Assembly (NCBI GenBank): GCA_944325545.1
Contig: CALVAM010000016.1
Span: 1-48,032, forward strand
Source: Candidatus Gastranaerophilales bacterium
GTDB lineage: Bacteria; Cyanobacteriota; Vampirovibrionia; Gastranaerophilales; Gastranaerophilaceae
Length of the DNA stretch: 48,032 nucleotides
Direction of reading: 5' to 3'
Part shown: piece by piece, positions 1-6,760 of the stretch
How the letters are laid out: each line of letters opens with the position of its first letter
Numbering within the stretch: the first letter of the stretch is position 1
Program-made: the position numbers and the translations under genes
The notes under the pieces: model-generated
Told to the model about the DNA's origin: nothing
What the model saw: only the letters and a program-made list of their open reading frames with translations
Databases searched by the model: none

Positions 1-49
1 AATGGCTCAAATTAATATACATTTTTCCCCAAAGAAAATTTAAAAAAGT

Positions 50-94
50 ACTTGACTTTTTCAACAGAATCTCGTTTTGAGACAGAAGTCAAGT
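50..94. repeat. Inverted repeat / hairpin near window start
   Basis: ACTTGACTT (50-58) and AAGTCAAGT (86-94) are perfect inverted repeats. They enclose a smaller hairpin, TCTC/GAGA (70-82), and are bracketed by CCCC and GGGG. On the minus strand the hairpin is followed by a T-rich run, as in an intrinsic terminator. No minus-strand gene that would use it is visible, so its role is unknown. Confidence 0.4.
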
Positions 95-130
95 GGGGGT
101 AAATAGTATTTATTTAAAATATTGATATTA

Positions 131-139
131 TGCTAGAAT
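131..139 (+). promoter_or_regulatory. Extended -10 promoter (leaderless start)
   Basis: TGC-TAGAAT is an extended -10 element. It ends 6 nt before the ATG at 146, so the predicted transcription start coincides with the start codon. No Shine-Dalgarno sequence precedes the ATG. Confidence 0.5.
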
Positions 140-145
140 AGATTC

Positions 146-382
146 ATGAATAAAATCTTTAAAATAATAGTTTTAAGTTTTTTAATCTTATTCATATTAA
201 TTTTTGGTGTTTTTTATGTAATCAAAGATGATAAAGATATTTGTTTAGATAGTGGAATATGTAAAGAAGGGCTTGATGTAAATACTCAAAATGGAGAGAT
301 TACAATAAATAAAGAAATTTGTATCAAGTATAATTGGCTTTGGAATGATGAAAAACGATTCTGTAAAATTGAATCAGAGTAA
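146..382 (+). CDS. Small membrane-anchored cysteine protein, unknown
   Basis: 78-aa protein that I do not recognise with certainty. Residues 1-25 form one hydrophobic segment (signal anchor or uncleaved signal peptide) followed by Lys/Asp. The remaining 50 residues would lie outside the cytoplasm. They hold four cysteines in the pattern CLDSGIC, then EIC, then a C near the end, suggesting two disulfides or a bound ligand, together with a Trp pair (NWLWND). The start is supported by the -10 element 6 nt upstream, which implies a leaderless mRNA. It stands alone, with the structured region 478-752 downstream. Function unknown. Confidence 0.6.
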   Translation: MNKIFKIIVLSFLILFILIFGVFYVIKDDKDICLDSGICKEGLDVNTQNGEITINKEICIKYNWLWNDEKRFCKIESE

Positions 383-477
383 AAGAATTATTCTGTTTTT
401 AAATTTTTAATTATACTCTTTTATATCCCAATCTCATTGATAATTTAAGGTATCTCAATTTGCAAGTGAAAATAAAA

Positions 478-642
478 TTGCACTTTTTTGCACTTCTCTT
501 GTTTGTCGGCGTTAAACGGGCACGCTTCGCTTTAGCCCTCTGCCGACAAGCCGCTCTTGCACTGGGCTAAAACAGGCTTTGTGAGTAGGATAGACCCTGA
601 AATAAATTCATGGTAACAGAAAATTAGTGCAAAAGAGTGCAA
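478..642 (+). other. GC-rich hairpin element with 17-nt inverted ends (candidate ncRNA or MITE)
   Basis: Part of a stretch of about 530 bases (383-915) with no credible gene. Positions 501-760 are about half G+C by hand count, against a strongly AT-rich surround. TTGCACTTTTTTGCACT (478-494) pairs with AGTGCAAAAGAGTGCAA (626-642) over all 17 positions if transcribed rightward (one U-G wobble). Inside lies a 10-bp hairpin, GTTTGTCGGC (501-510) with GCCGACAAGC (542-551), and a short GGGCTA/TAGACCC helix (564-597). TTTAGCCC (531-538) can alternatively pair with GGGCTAAA (564-571). No RNase P, tmRNA, SRP or 6S signature is evident. It could be an uncharacterised structured RNA or a non-autonomous mobile element. 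Confidence 0.45.
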
Positions 643-665
643 GAAAAGAGTAGTTAAGTGCAAGC

Positions 666-752
666 GGATTTTCGGTAGGGCGATGCGAGGCTTGACGAGC
701 AAGCCCGTAAGGTATCGGGAAGCTGAGAACTTCCCGACACCCCGAATAATCC
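666..752 (+). other. Three-way-junction-like structured segment
   Basis: A closing helix is formed by GGATTTTCGG (666-675) with CCGAATAATCC (742-752). It encloses two hairpins: GGCTTG/CAAGCC (689-705, 5-nt loop) and TCGGGAAG/CTTCCCGA (715-737, 7-nt loop). This is the shape of a folded RNA, and it directly follows the 478-642 hairpin, so the two may belong to one molecule. The strand is uncertain because the perfect palindromic stems read equally on both. Confidence 0.4.
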
Positions 753-781
753 AAGACGAAAAGACCCATACATCTCAATAC

Positions 782-806
782 TAAAAAACAGCCTCAAATC
801 GGCTGT
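782..806 (-). terminator. Intrinsic terminator
   Basis: The ACAGCC/GGCTGT hairpin (788-793, 801-806) is followed on the minus strand by six T residues (788-783). On the plus strand a T run begins only about 9 nt after the stem, so plus-strand termination of the 478-752 region would be weaker but possible. Confidence 0.55.
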
Positions 807-883
807 CTGTTTGATTTTTTATTAAATTTTCTCCGTCTCAATGTCCCAGAAACCTATTAACCTATTAACCGCATTTTGACAAT

Positions 884-912
884 AAAAAAAGAAGTCTTAA
901 TGACTTCTTTTT
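884..912 (-). terminator. Terminator of tRNA-Ile
   Basis: GAAGTC (891-896) pairs with GACTTC (902-907), extended by five A-T pairs, with a TTAAT loop. On the minus strand the stem runs into a T tract. It lies 3 nt beyond the tRNA 3' CCA, so it ends the tRNA transcript. The stem is also compatible with plus-strand use. Confidence 0.7.
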
Positions 913-915
913 AAA

Positions 916-992
<77 letters not shown>

Positions 993-1148
993 ACATCGTC
1001 AATTTCTCGACTAGTTCCAGATTGATAAAGTTTTATCTCTATGCATCCTCGACAATTATTAATCTATCATAGACATTTTTTTAAATCAAGTCTTTTTTAT
1101 TTGTGAATTTATTTTTTTTAGAGTAAACTTTTCTTAAGAGGATTTTTT

Positions 1149-2657
1149 ATGACTGTTTTATATATATTTATTACAATTTTTACTTTATATTTTTTGATCT
1201 TATCATTTGCTAGTTTGAAATCAACTAGAAAAGTCAGAGATAAGTATACTTCTAAGGATTTTAATATTTGTGTTGTGGTTTATGCTTCTGGGGAAGTTAA
1301 AACTTTAGAAAATCTGATTAATCAATTAAAAAATCAGTCTTTTTCTAAAAATCATTATACTATTTACGCTATTTTAGATAAGTGTGAGACAAATTTTGAT
1401 GTTGCTTTGCAATCAGATTTAGAAGTAAATGTTATTAATATTAATAACTTGGAGCCAATTGGAAAAAGTCAAGCTTATTCTATTTTAGCTGAAAAGTTAC
1501 ATGACTTACCTAATTTAGATGCTTATGTTTTTTTAGATGCGTCTAATTATGTTGATGCCGATTTTTTGATGAATGTTAATTATTATTTGACAAAGTACGA
1601 CGTTTTTATACCAATGAAAAATTATATCGGTGAATATAGTGATTTGTCTTTTTTAGAATCTGTAAAAGCTACGTATTCTCGATATGTCTCTAAGTTTATT
1701 TTTTCTACAAGAACAAAATTAGGACTTACTAATCTTATTAATTCTGACAATTTTGTAATAAAAAAAGATTTATTGAATAAAATTGGATCTTTTGACTTTC
1801 AAGATAAAATTTCTGAAGTTAATTATACTTTGTTGTTAGCAAATGAGCATGTTCAAGTTGCTTTTGTAGATGATTTAAATGTTTATACAGATATAAAGAA
1901 TTATGATTCAAGAATTTCATCTTTGTCTAGAAGATTAAATGTTTTTTGGAATACTGTTACTCAGTCTTCTAATTTTATGTCTAGGGAATATAGCTGTTCT
2001 TTAGTGCAGCCTAATTGGCTTTTTTGCATTTGTGCATATTTAATTTTAATAAACCATGCTTATAAATTTCCATTTTGGGTTAGTCATGTTACGGTTTTAA
2101 TAAGTTTTATTGTCTTAATTTTAGCCTTTTGTTTAAGTCTTTTAAGTGCCAAAATTTATGCAAAAGAGTATTTGTATTTATTTTCTTATCCGATTTATTC
2201 ATTAGGTCACATTATTAAAAATTTACCTTTTATTAGGTTTTTTAGAAATATTATAAAAAATAAAACCAGAAAACATAATATTGAAAAAATGATGACGAAT
2301 GTAATTGTAACTGATGGTAAGAGAGATTTTCAATGTCAGTTAGAATTAATATCTGACGATGGACTTGCAAAGGTTAAGTTTATTAATAAAGGAAAAATTT
2401 ATACGACCAAAAATAATCATTTAAGAATGATTGATGCTATTAAAGAATTGTCAGCTAAGTTGAATGATTATGGATTATCTCTGAAGGTTTGTCAGTGTTG
2501 TAAATATTTTCAACCTTTAATTGATGGCTCAACTAATATGGTAAAAGGTGTTTGTAAATGTAATTTTAACGGTCGTGTCGAGGGTGATATAATTCCGACT
2601 CTGGTTTGGAATACATGTCCAAAATTTGAAGAGCACAACGTTGTTAATTTGTTTTAA
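1149..2657 (+). CDS. Membrane GT2-type glycosyltransferase with C-terminal Cys cluster
   Basis: 502-aa protein. An N-terminal membrane segment (about 1-22) is followed by a GT-A fold of glycosyltransferase family 2: an opening strand-plus-Q-S-F block, then FLDASNYVDADFL as the divergent DXD region (about residues 127-139), and SRRLNVFW resembling the family's Q/RxxRW motif. Two or three membrane helices follow (about 290-365), a layout typical of processive or lipid-linked GT2 enzymes. The last 60 residues carry C448, C450, C451, C469, C471 and C490, which look like a zinc-binding or disulfide module and are not a standard part of GT2. GAGG upstream supports the ATG. Substrate unknown; it probably builds an envelope glycan. 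The 3' end overlaps the convergent gene by 4 nt. Confidence 0.75.
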   Translation: MTVLYIFITIFTLYFLILSFASLKSTRKVRDKYTSKDFNICVVVYASGEVKTLENLINQLKNQSFSKNHYTIYAILDKCETNFDVALQSDLEVNVININNLEPIGKSQAYSILAEKLHDLPNLDAYVFLDASNYVDADFLMNVNYYLTKYDVFIPMKNYIGEYSDLSFLESVKATYSRYVSKFIFSTRTKLGLTNLINSDNFVIKKDLLNKIGSFDFQDKISEVNYTLLLANEHVQVAFVDDLNVYTDIKNYDSRISSLSRRLNVFWNTVTQSSNFMSREYSCSLVQPNWLFCICAYLILINHAYKFPFWVSHVTVLISFIVLILAFCLSLLSAKIYAKEYLYLFSYPIYSLGHIIKNLPFIRFFRNIIKNKTRKHNIEKMMTNVIVTDGKRDFQCQLELISDDGLAKVKFINKGKIYTTKNNHLRMIDAIKELSAKLNDYGLSLKVCQCCKYFQPLIDGSTNMVKGVCKCNFNGRVEGDIIPTLVWNTCPKFEEHNVVNLF

Positions 2658-3499
2658 TTAATAAATGCATCATCAAGAAGTTTTATTCTGAACTTGCTTC
2701 CGGATGGTATTGAAACATGACCTCCTTTAGAGAAGAATGCACAGATGGGTGATGTTAGTGTATTTAAACCTAAACAAATTGTTCCGTATGCAAATGGAAA
2801 TGGTGATAAAAGAAGAGTTGCACCATCTCCTCCTAAGCTCACAGTAAGGTTTAGCATTTTCCCAAATAAAGTTCTTCCCCAATTTCCTTTTTGCCACATT
2901 GTCTTTAAGTAAGTTCTATCACCTTTTATGTTATTCAAAAATATCATTTTAGAATCAGCTTTAGTAATGTATGCGTTAATAGGAATTATTTGTCCTTTAT
3001 ATTGCATGCTTCTAATTCTTATTACAACTAGTCCTCCATTGCATGTAATTTGTGGTTGATGAGTTTCAATGATTTCTCCTGTAAAAATTGTGTTTGCAGG
3101 TATTGTGTATTTTCTTTTGACTATTGCTTGTTTTGTATAAAATTTAATCTTTGTCCCTCTACCTTGCCAATCATTTACTTTAGTAGAGTTAATTACATTA
3201 AAACTCGTCCCTTTTGATATTTTTATATTTCTATTTGAAATTGTTGTTGATTGCGTTGTAATTTGTTGAGTTTGAACAGTAGATTGAGAATTTTGTATTT
3301 GGATAGCATCATCTTTCATGTCAAGTATTACCGGTAATTCTGGTAAACTCTCTTCTTGTTGAGTCTTAGTATCCTCTACGAGTTTTGTTGAATTGTAGTT
3401 TTTACGGATATCATCATCTACAGTCAAGTCCAAATCGAAAGCTTTTACAGAATTTGAAATTATTAAAAGTATTAAAATTGAAATAAGCTTGTTATTCAC
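2654..3499 (-). CDS. Exported protein with beta-rich C-terminal domain, unknown
   Basis: 281 aa from a GTG start at 3499, preferred because AAAGGTAA lies just upstream; a longer TTG-initiated frame to 3541 lacks this. Residues 1-22 are a signal peptide ending VKA-F. A Gln/Thr-rich linker (about 50-95) leads to a domain of short beta strands with IPANTIFTGEI, GGLVVIRI and a closing IPSGSKFRIKLLDD. This resembles the beta-barrel domains of TrbI/VirB10-type or organic-solvent-tolerance-type envelope proteins, but I cannot assign a family. One C-terminal Gly/Leu-rich hydrophobic stretch (about 230-265) may insert into a membrane. Probably periplasmic or outer-membrane associated. Confidence 0.6.
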   Translation of the reverse strand: MNNKLISILILLIISNSVKAFDLDLTVDDDIRKNYNSTKLVEDTKTQQEESLPELPVILDMKDDAIQIQNSQSTVQTQQITTQSTTISNRNIKISKGTSFNVINSTKVNDWQGRGTKIKFYTKQAIVKRKYTIPANTIFTGEIIETHQPQITCNGGLVVIRIRSMQYKGQIIPINAYITKADSKMIFLNNIKGDRTYLKTMWQKGNWGRTLFGKMLNLTVSLGGDGATLLLSPFPFAYGTICLGLNTLTSPICAFFSKGGHVSIPSGSKFRIKLLDDAFIN

Positions 3500-3622
3500 G
3501 TTTTTACCTTTATTTATAGCTCTGTAAATTAATTGTAACAAAATCTTAACTAACTAGCAAAAAATATTTTTCTTTGTTTTATGATAAATGTGTAGTCAAT
3601 ATTTAAGTAAAGATTGGAAACT

Positions 3623-4930
3623 ATGATGAAGATTCATACAACGCAAAATCTAGACTCAATTGCCAAAACTAATTCAACCAACAATATGGCGTTAAAAGAG
3701 TTTAGAAAAAACAATTATTCGGAACGCATGCGAGGGCATGACTTGCCAGCTGATACTTACGAAAAAAATGTATCATTTAGAGGTAAGAAGATTTTATCAT
3801 CAGCTGTAAAAGCAGGTAAAAAAACATTTTCAGAGAAAGTCGCGGATAGTATGAGAGGATTTACTAACAGCGGCTTTTTTAATTGGGCAGCTAAGTCTTG
3901 TAGCGAAAATGAAGCTATGGCTCAATCTGGTGTAGCTTTGGGTATTTGTTTAGCATTGAGACCAGGAACTCTTTTATTGTTTCCTGGCGATAAAAATAAA
4001 AATGATTGTATGTATGCAGCAGCCCATTCTATGTCTTCAGGTGCTTGGGGCTATGTAGTGCCAGCTCTATTAGTAAAACCTACTGTAAATGGTTATTTTA
4101 AAGTTATAAAAGAGGCTCATAAATATATGTCTGAGAGCATGATTAAAAGAAGAAGTCCTCATATAAATATAGACTCTATTAAAAATGTTGATGGCACTAT
4201 TAAAGATATGAAACAGTGGCTTGATAGAGATGGTCGTAAGTTTACTACTGATATAAAAGATGTAAGAAAAGTTGCAAAACCAAAGCATATTTCTGAAATT
4301 TCAAATGAGACTCTACAGAAAAAATTTAAAAATTTAGATGTTGATTCTATTAAAAATGGGGCTAATAATTTTATGACTAAAGATGGCAAAAAAGCCCAAA
4401 TTGATTTGAAGGATATTTTTATAGCTGTCCAAGATGAAGGGTCTGGGAAGGTAAAATATTATCCTTTATTGCATGTAGAAGATAATATCCTAAAAGAAGT
4501 TTATCCAGATTTGGATATTAAATCAATTGGTGGTACAGGCAGAGATCGTTTAAATCCTGATAAATGGCTAACTAAAGATGGTAAGGCTTTTAATTTCGAT
4601 AAAAATTCAATATTTATTTCAGATTACAATGATTCAGATAAAACAATTACTTTGATTACAGGAAAGACTAGGGAAGAAGTCAGAGGTAAGAAAAAGGAAA
4701 TAAAAGATGTTTGTTATCAAAATAACGCAATAGATGATTTAGATTTGGGTACAGAAATCAAAAATGATATGGTAGAAGCTGATTGGGCAAATGCTATACA
4801 AGATAAAATTGGAGGTTGGTTACCAGATACAGTTGTTGCATATCCAAGGGCTGCTGCAACAATAGCCGTTTTACCATTTATTTTAAAAAATGTATTTCAC
4901 TTAGAAAAATCTAAAGAGAAAAAGAATTAA
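3623..4930 (+). CDS. Membrane protein with three internal repeats and an N-terminal FRG motif
   Basis: 435 aa from ATG 3623 (GGA just upstream; a TTG at 3614 and an ATG at 3626 are alternatives). I recognise no characterised family. NVSFRGKK occurs near residue 50. Hydrophobic helices occupy about 100-118, 138-152 and, at the C-terminus, about 408-425. Between them are three diverged tandem repeats of about 58 residues (from about residues 181, 238 and 297), each with a D-x-SI start, then W/F-[LM]-[TD]-[KR]-DG-[KR] and a D-x-[KN]-[DS] end. The next gene starts 18 nt later and shares the arrangement of the first membrane region, so the two probably form an operon and may be paralogues. Function unknown. 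Confidence 0.65.
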   Translation: MMKIHTTQNLDSIAKTNSTNNMALKEFRKNNYSERMRGHDLPADTYEKNVSFRGKKILSSAVKAGKKTFSEKVADSMRGFTNSGFFNWAAKSCSENEAMAQSGVALGICLALRPGTLLLFPGDKNKNDCMYAAAHSMSSGAWGYVVPALLVKPTVNGYFKVIKEAHKYMSESMIKRRSPHINIDSIKNVDGTIKDMKQWLDRDGRKFTTDIKDVRKVAKPKHISEISNETLQKKFKNLDVDSIKNGANNFMTKDGKKAQIDLKDIFIAVQDEGSGKVKYYPLLHVEDNILKEVYPDLDIKSIGGTGRDRLNPDKWLTKDGKAFNFDKNSIFISDYNDSDKTITLITGKTREEVRGKKKEIKDVCYQNNAIDDLDLGTEIKNDMVEADWANAIQDKIGGWLPDTVVAYPRAAATIAVLPFILKNVFHLEKSKEKKN

Positions 4931-4947
4931 TTTTTGAGGTTAAATTT

Positions 4948-5622
4948 ATGAATATTCAATCAATACAAAATAATCAATATAATATATCAAATCGAGGTAA
5001 ATTTGGTGATAAGGTAGCTAATTTTACGGCGGAAGTTTATGGTAAGCATATTGCTAATTCTGAACCATTAAGAAACTTTTGTGAAAAAATGTCTAAAAAG
5101 AATATTGGTGATGTTACAACTCATATGCAAGTCTTAGGTTCAGCTATTACAAGTGCTACTTATATGCAGACGACAATGAAAAACAAGAATTTTGATAAAG
5201 ATAATGCAAGAACTCTTGCTGTAAACCAATTCTTGTGTTTTGTAATTCCGACTATTGGTGCTTATGTTGTAGATAGAGCAATAACTGATATTAAAAAGAA
5301 TATGGAATACAATTATGCTGCAAAGTTAGAAAAAGCCGCTAGTAATGCTATAGGTAAGGAAAAAGATAAAATTTTAGCAATGAAGGGGAATAATATAAAA
5401 GGTGTTAGAATTCTATTAGGTATTTTAACTACTACTTTATTATATAGATATATAACTCCAGTAGGTGTTACACCTTTAGCTAATAAGATTGGTAATAAAA
5501 TGAATGCTAAAAAGAAAGCTCAACAAGCTCAATTAGAAGTTCAGGCTCCGCAAATTAAAGCTAAAAATGAATCTAAAGAGATTGTATTAGAACCTGGAAA
5601 AGAGTTAAGAGTTTCAGCTTAA
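4948..5622 (+). CDS. Small membrane protein, companion of the upstream gene
   Basis: 224 aa with GAGG 9 nt before the ATG. The N-terminus is polar with SNRGKFGDK. Hydrophobic segments lie at about 57-70, 91-108 and 152-170, and the tail is Lys/Ala/Gln-rich and charged. The central region, a loop of Lys/Asp/Ala between two membrane helices ending in VIPTIGAYVVDR, parallels the upstream protein (its ending is VVPALLVKP). That suggests a shared membrane domain. Short spacing and a terminator immediately downstream point to a two-gene operon. No known function. Confidence 0.6.
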   Translation: MNIQSIQNNQYNISNRGKFGDKVANFTAEVYGKHIANSEPLRNFCEKMSKKNIGDVTTHMQVLGSAITSATYMQTTMKNKNFDKDNARTLAVNQFLCFVIPTIGAYVVDRAITDIKKNMEYNYAAKLEKAASNAIGKEKDKILAMKGNNIKGVRILLGILTTTLLYRYITPVGVTPLANKIGNKMNAKKKAQQAQLEVQAPQIKAKNESKEIVLEPGKELRVSA

Positions 5623-5649
5623 TAAAATTTTAACCTAATGTGTACATAA

Positions 5650-5680
5650 AAGCGATTGTAATATTTACAGTCGCTTATTT
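5650..5680 (+). terminator. Intrinsic terminator
   Basis: AAGCGATTGTAA (5650-5661) pairs with TTACAGTCGCTT (5665-5676): 12 bp with one T-G wobble, a 3-nt loop and a T-rich tail. It ends the two-gene membrane-protein operon just before birA. Confidence 0.8.
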
Positions 5681-5696
5681 TTATTTGTTTTTATAG

Positions 5697-5702
5697 TAAA
5701 AT
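5697..5702 (+). promoter_or_regulatory. -10 element of birA-oad operon (leaderless start)
   Basis: TAAAAT ends exactly 6 nt before the birA ATG, directly after the upstream terminator. There is no Shine-Dalgarno sequence, so initiation on a leaderless mRNA is predicted. Confidence 0.5.
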
Positions 5703-5708
5703 TATTTT

Positions 5709-6428
5709 ATGAATTTAGTTTTTTTAGAGGAAGTAGAGTCGACCAATAAGTATGCTAAAGAGCATATTGATGTATTTAATGATAAAACTGTTATTTATAC
5801 AGATAATCAAACAGCTGGGCGTGGACGCTTGAATAGGGTTTGGAATTATATGGGAAAAGATAATATTTATGCAAGTATTATTTTAAAACCTTCTGATACT
5901 ATGAAAGAAATTTATTCAAATCTTACCCAATATTTATGCGTTATTTTAGCTGAAGTTTTTGAAGAGTATGGAGTTATTCCTCAGATAAAGTGGCCGAATG
6001 ATATAAAGGTTAATTCAAAAAAAATATCTGGAATTTTAGCTGAAGGTGTTATTGAAAATGGAAAACTTAAAGGTTTAGTTTTAGGTTTTGGAATAAATTT
6101 GAATACAAAAAGAGAAATTTTAGACAAAATTAATCAGCCTGCAACATCTTTAAATATTGAAACTGGCATGGTTATAGATAAGCAAAATTTTTTAAAAAAA
6201 GTTTTAGAAAAATTTTGTTTGAGGTATGATAAATTTATTGAGGAAGGATTTGTTTTAATAAAAGATGAATATGTAAGAAGAGCTTCTTTTCTCAATAAAG
6301 ATATTAAGGTTAAGGTTTTTGATAAAAAAATAGAAGGAAACGCTTTAGAAATAACTAATGATGGGGCTTTGAAATTATTAGATAAAAATAATATGGAACA
6401 TATACTTTTGATAGGAGATATTTTATGA
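5709..6428 (+). CDS. birA: Biotin-protein ligase
   Basis: 239-aa enzyme that activates biotin with ATP and attaches it to the lysine of biotin carboxyl-carrier domains. Family motifs are clear: the STNKYAKE opening, TAGRGRLNRVW as the adenylate-binding loop, IKWPNDIKVNSKKISGIL with the catalytic lysine region, and GFGINLN. The N-terminal winged helix of E. coli BirA is absent, so this is a group I ligase without repressor function. It overlaps oadG by 4 nt (ATGA) and leads the operon whose OadA is the obvious biotin acceptor, an unusually tight link of ligase and substrate. Confidence 0.93.
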   Translation: MNLVFLEEVESTNKYAKEHIDVFNDKTVIYTDNQTAGRGRLNRVWNYMGKDNIYASIILKPSDTMKEIYSNLTQYLCVILAEVFEEYGVIPQIKWPNDIKVNSKKISGILAEGVIENGKLKGLVLGFGINLNTKREILDKINQPATSLNIETGMVIDKQNFLKKVLEKFCLRYDKFIEEGFVLIKDEYVRRASFLNKDIKVKVFDKKIEGNALEITNDGALKLLDKNNMEHILLIGDIL

Positions 6429-6661
6429 ATGAATTATTAACTCAAGGTTTAGCTATTATGTTTATAGGGATGGGAACTGTATTTGCATTCCTATGTATAA
6501 TGATAGTTGCAATGCATGCTATGTCTGGCGTTGTTGCAAAATTAAACAAATTATTTCCGGAAGTTGTTCCACAAGCTGCCGGTGTAAAAAAAGTTGTTTC
6601 ATCTGCTGATGATGAGGTTGCAGTTGCTATTGCTGCTGCTATTTTTAAAAGGGGTAAATAA
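6425..6661 (+). CDS. oadG: Sodium-pump decarboxylase gamma subunit
   Basis: 78 aa, the usual size for the small OadG-type subunit. One membrane helix (about 8-30, with GMGTVFAFLCIMIV) precedes a short cytoplasmic tail with Ala/Val-rich DDEVAVAIAAAIF, the segment typical of the family just before the C-terminus. In characterised pumps the gamma subunit anchors the alpha subunit to the membrane beta subunit. It sits between birA and oadA and is translationally coupled to birA by ATGA. It is separated from oadA by 99 nt. Confidence 0.85.
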   Translation: MNELLTQGLAIMFIGMGTVFAFLCIMIVAMHAMSGVVAKLNKLFPEVVPQAAGVKKVVSSADDEVAVAIAAAIFKRGK

Positions 6662-6760
6662 GGGTAAATAAGATATTGGATAAAGTAAAATTTATCGAGA
6701 AATCTTATAAATTAGAAATTTTTAAGTTTAGAATTTTGTTAATAAAGAGAGGAAAAAACA

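Noticed and set aside
146..382. Bacteriocin or toxin peptide
   Set aside because: The hydrophobic start and four cysteines are suggestive, but no immunity, export or modification gene is adjacent.
478..760. RNase P RNA, tmRNA, SRP RNA or 6S RNA in the GC-rich region
   Set aside because: I looked on both strands for the conserved GAGGAAAGTCC/ACAGAA core of RNase P, the tRNA-like ends of tmRNA and the GGTCAGGTCCGGAAGGAAGCAG-like SRP loop; none is present. The double hairpin layout does not match the single long 6S helix.
851..868. Short tandem repeat of an 8-nt CCTATTAA-like unit next to tRNA-Ile
   Set aside because: Only two full copies and a partial in AT-rich DNA; too short to be an attachment site, array or iteron set.
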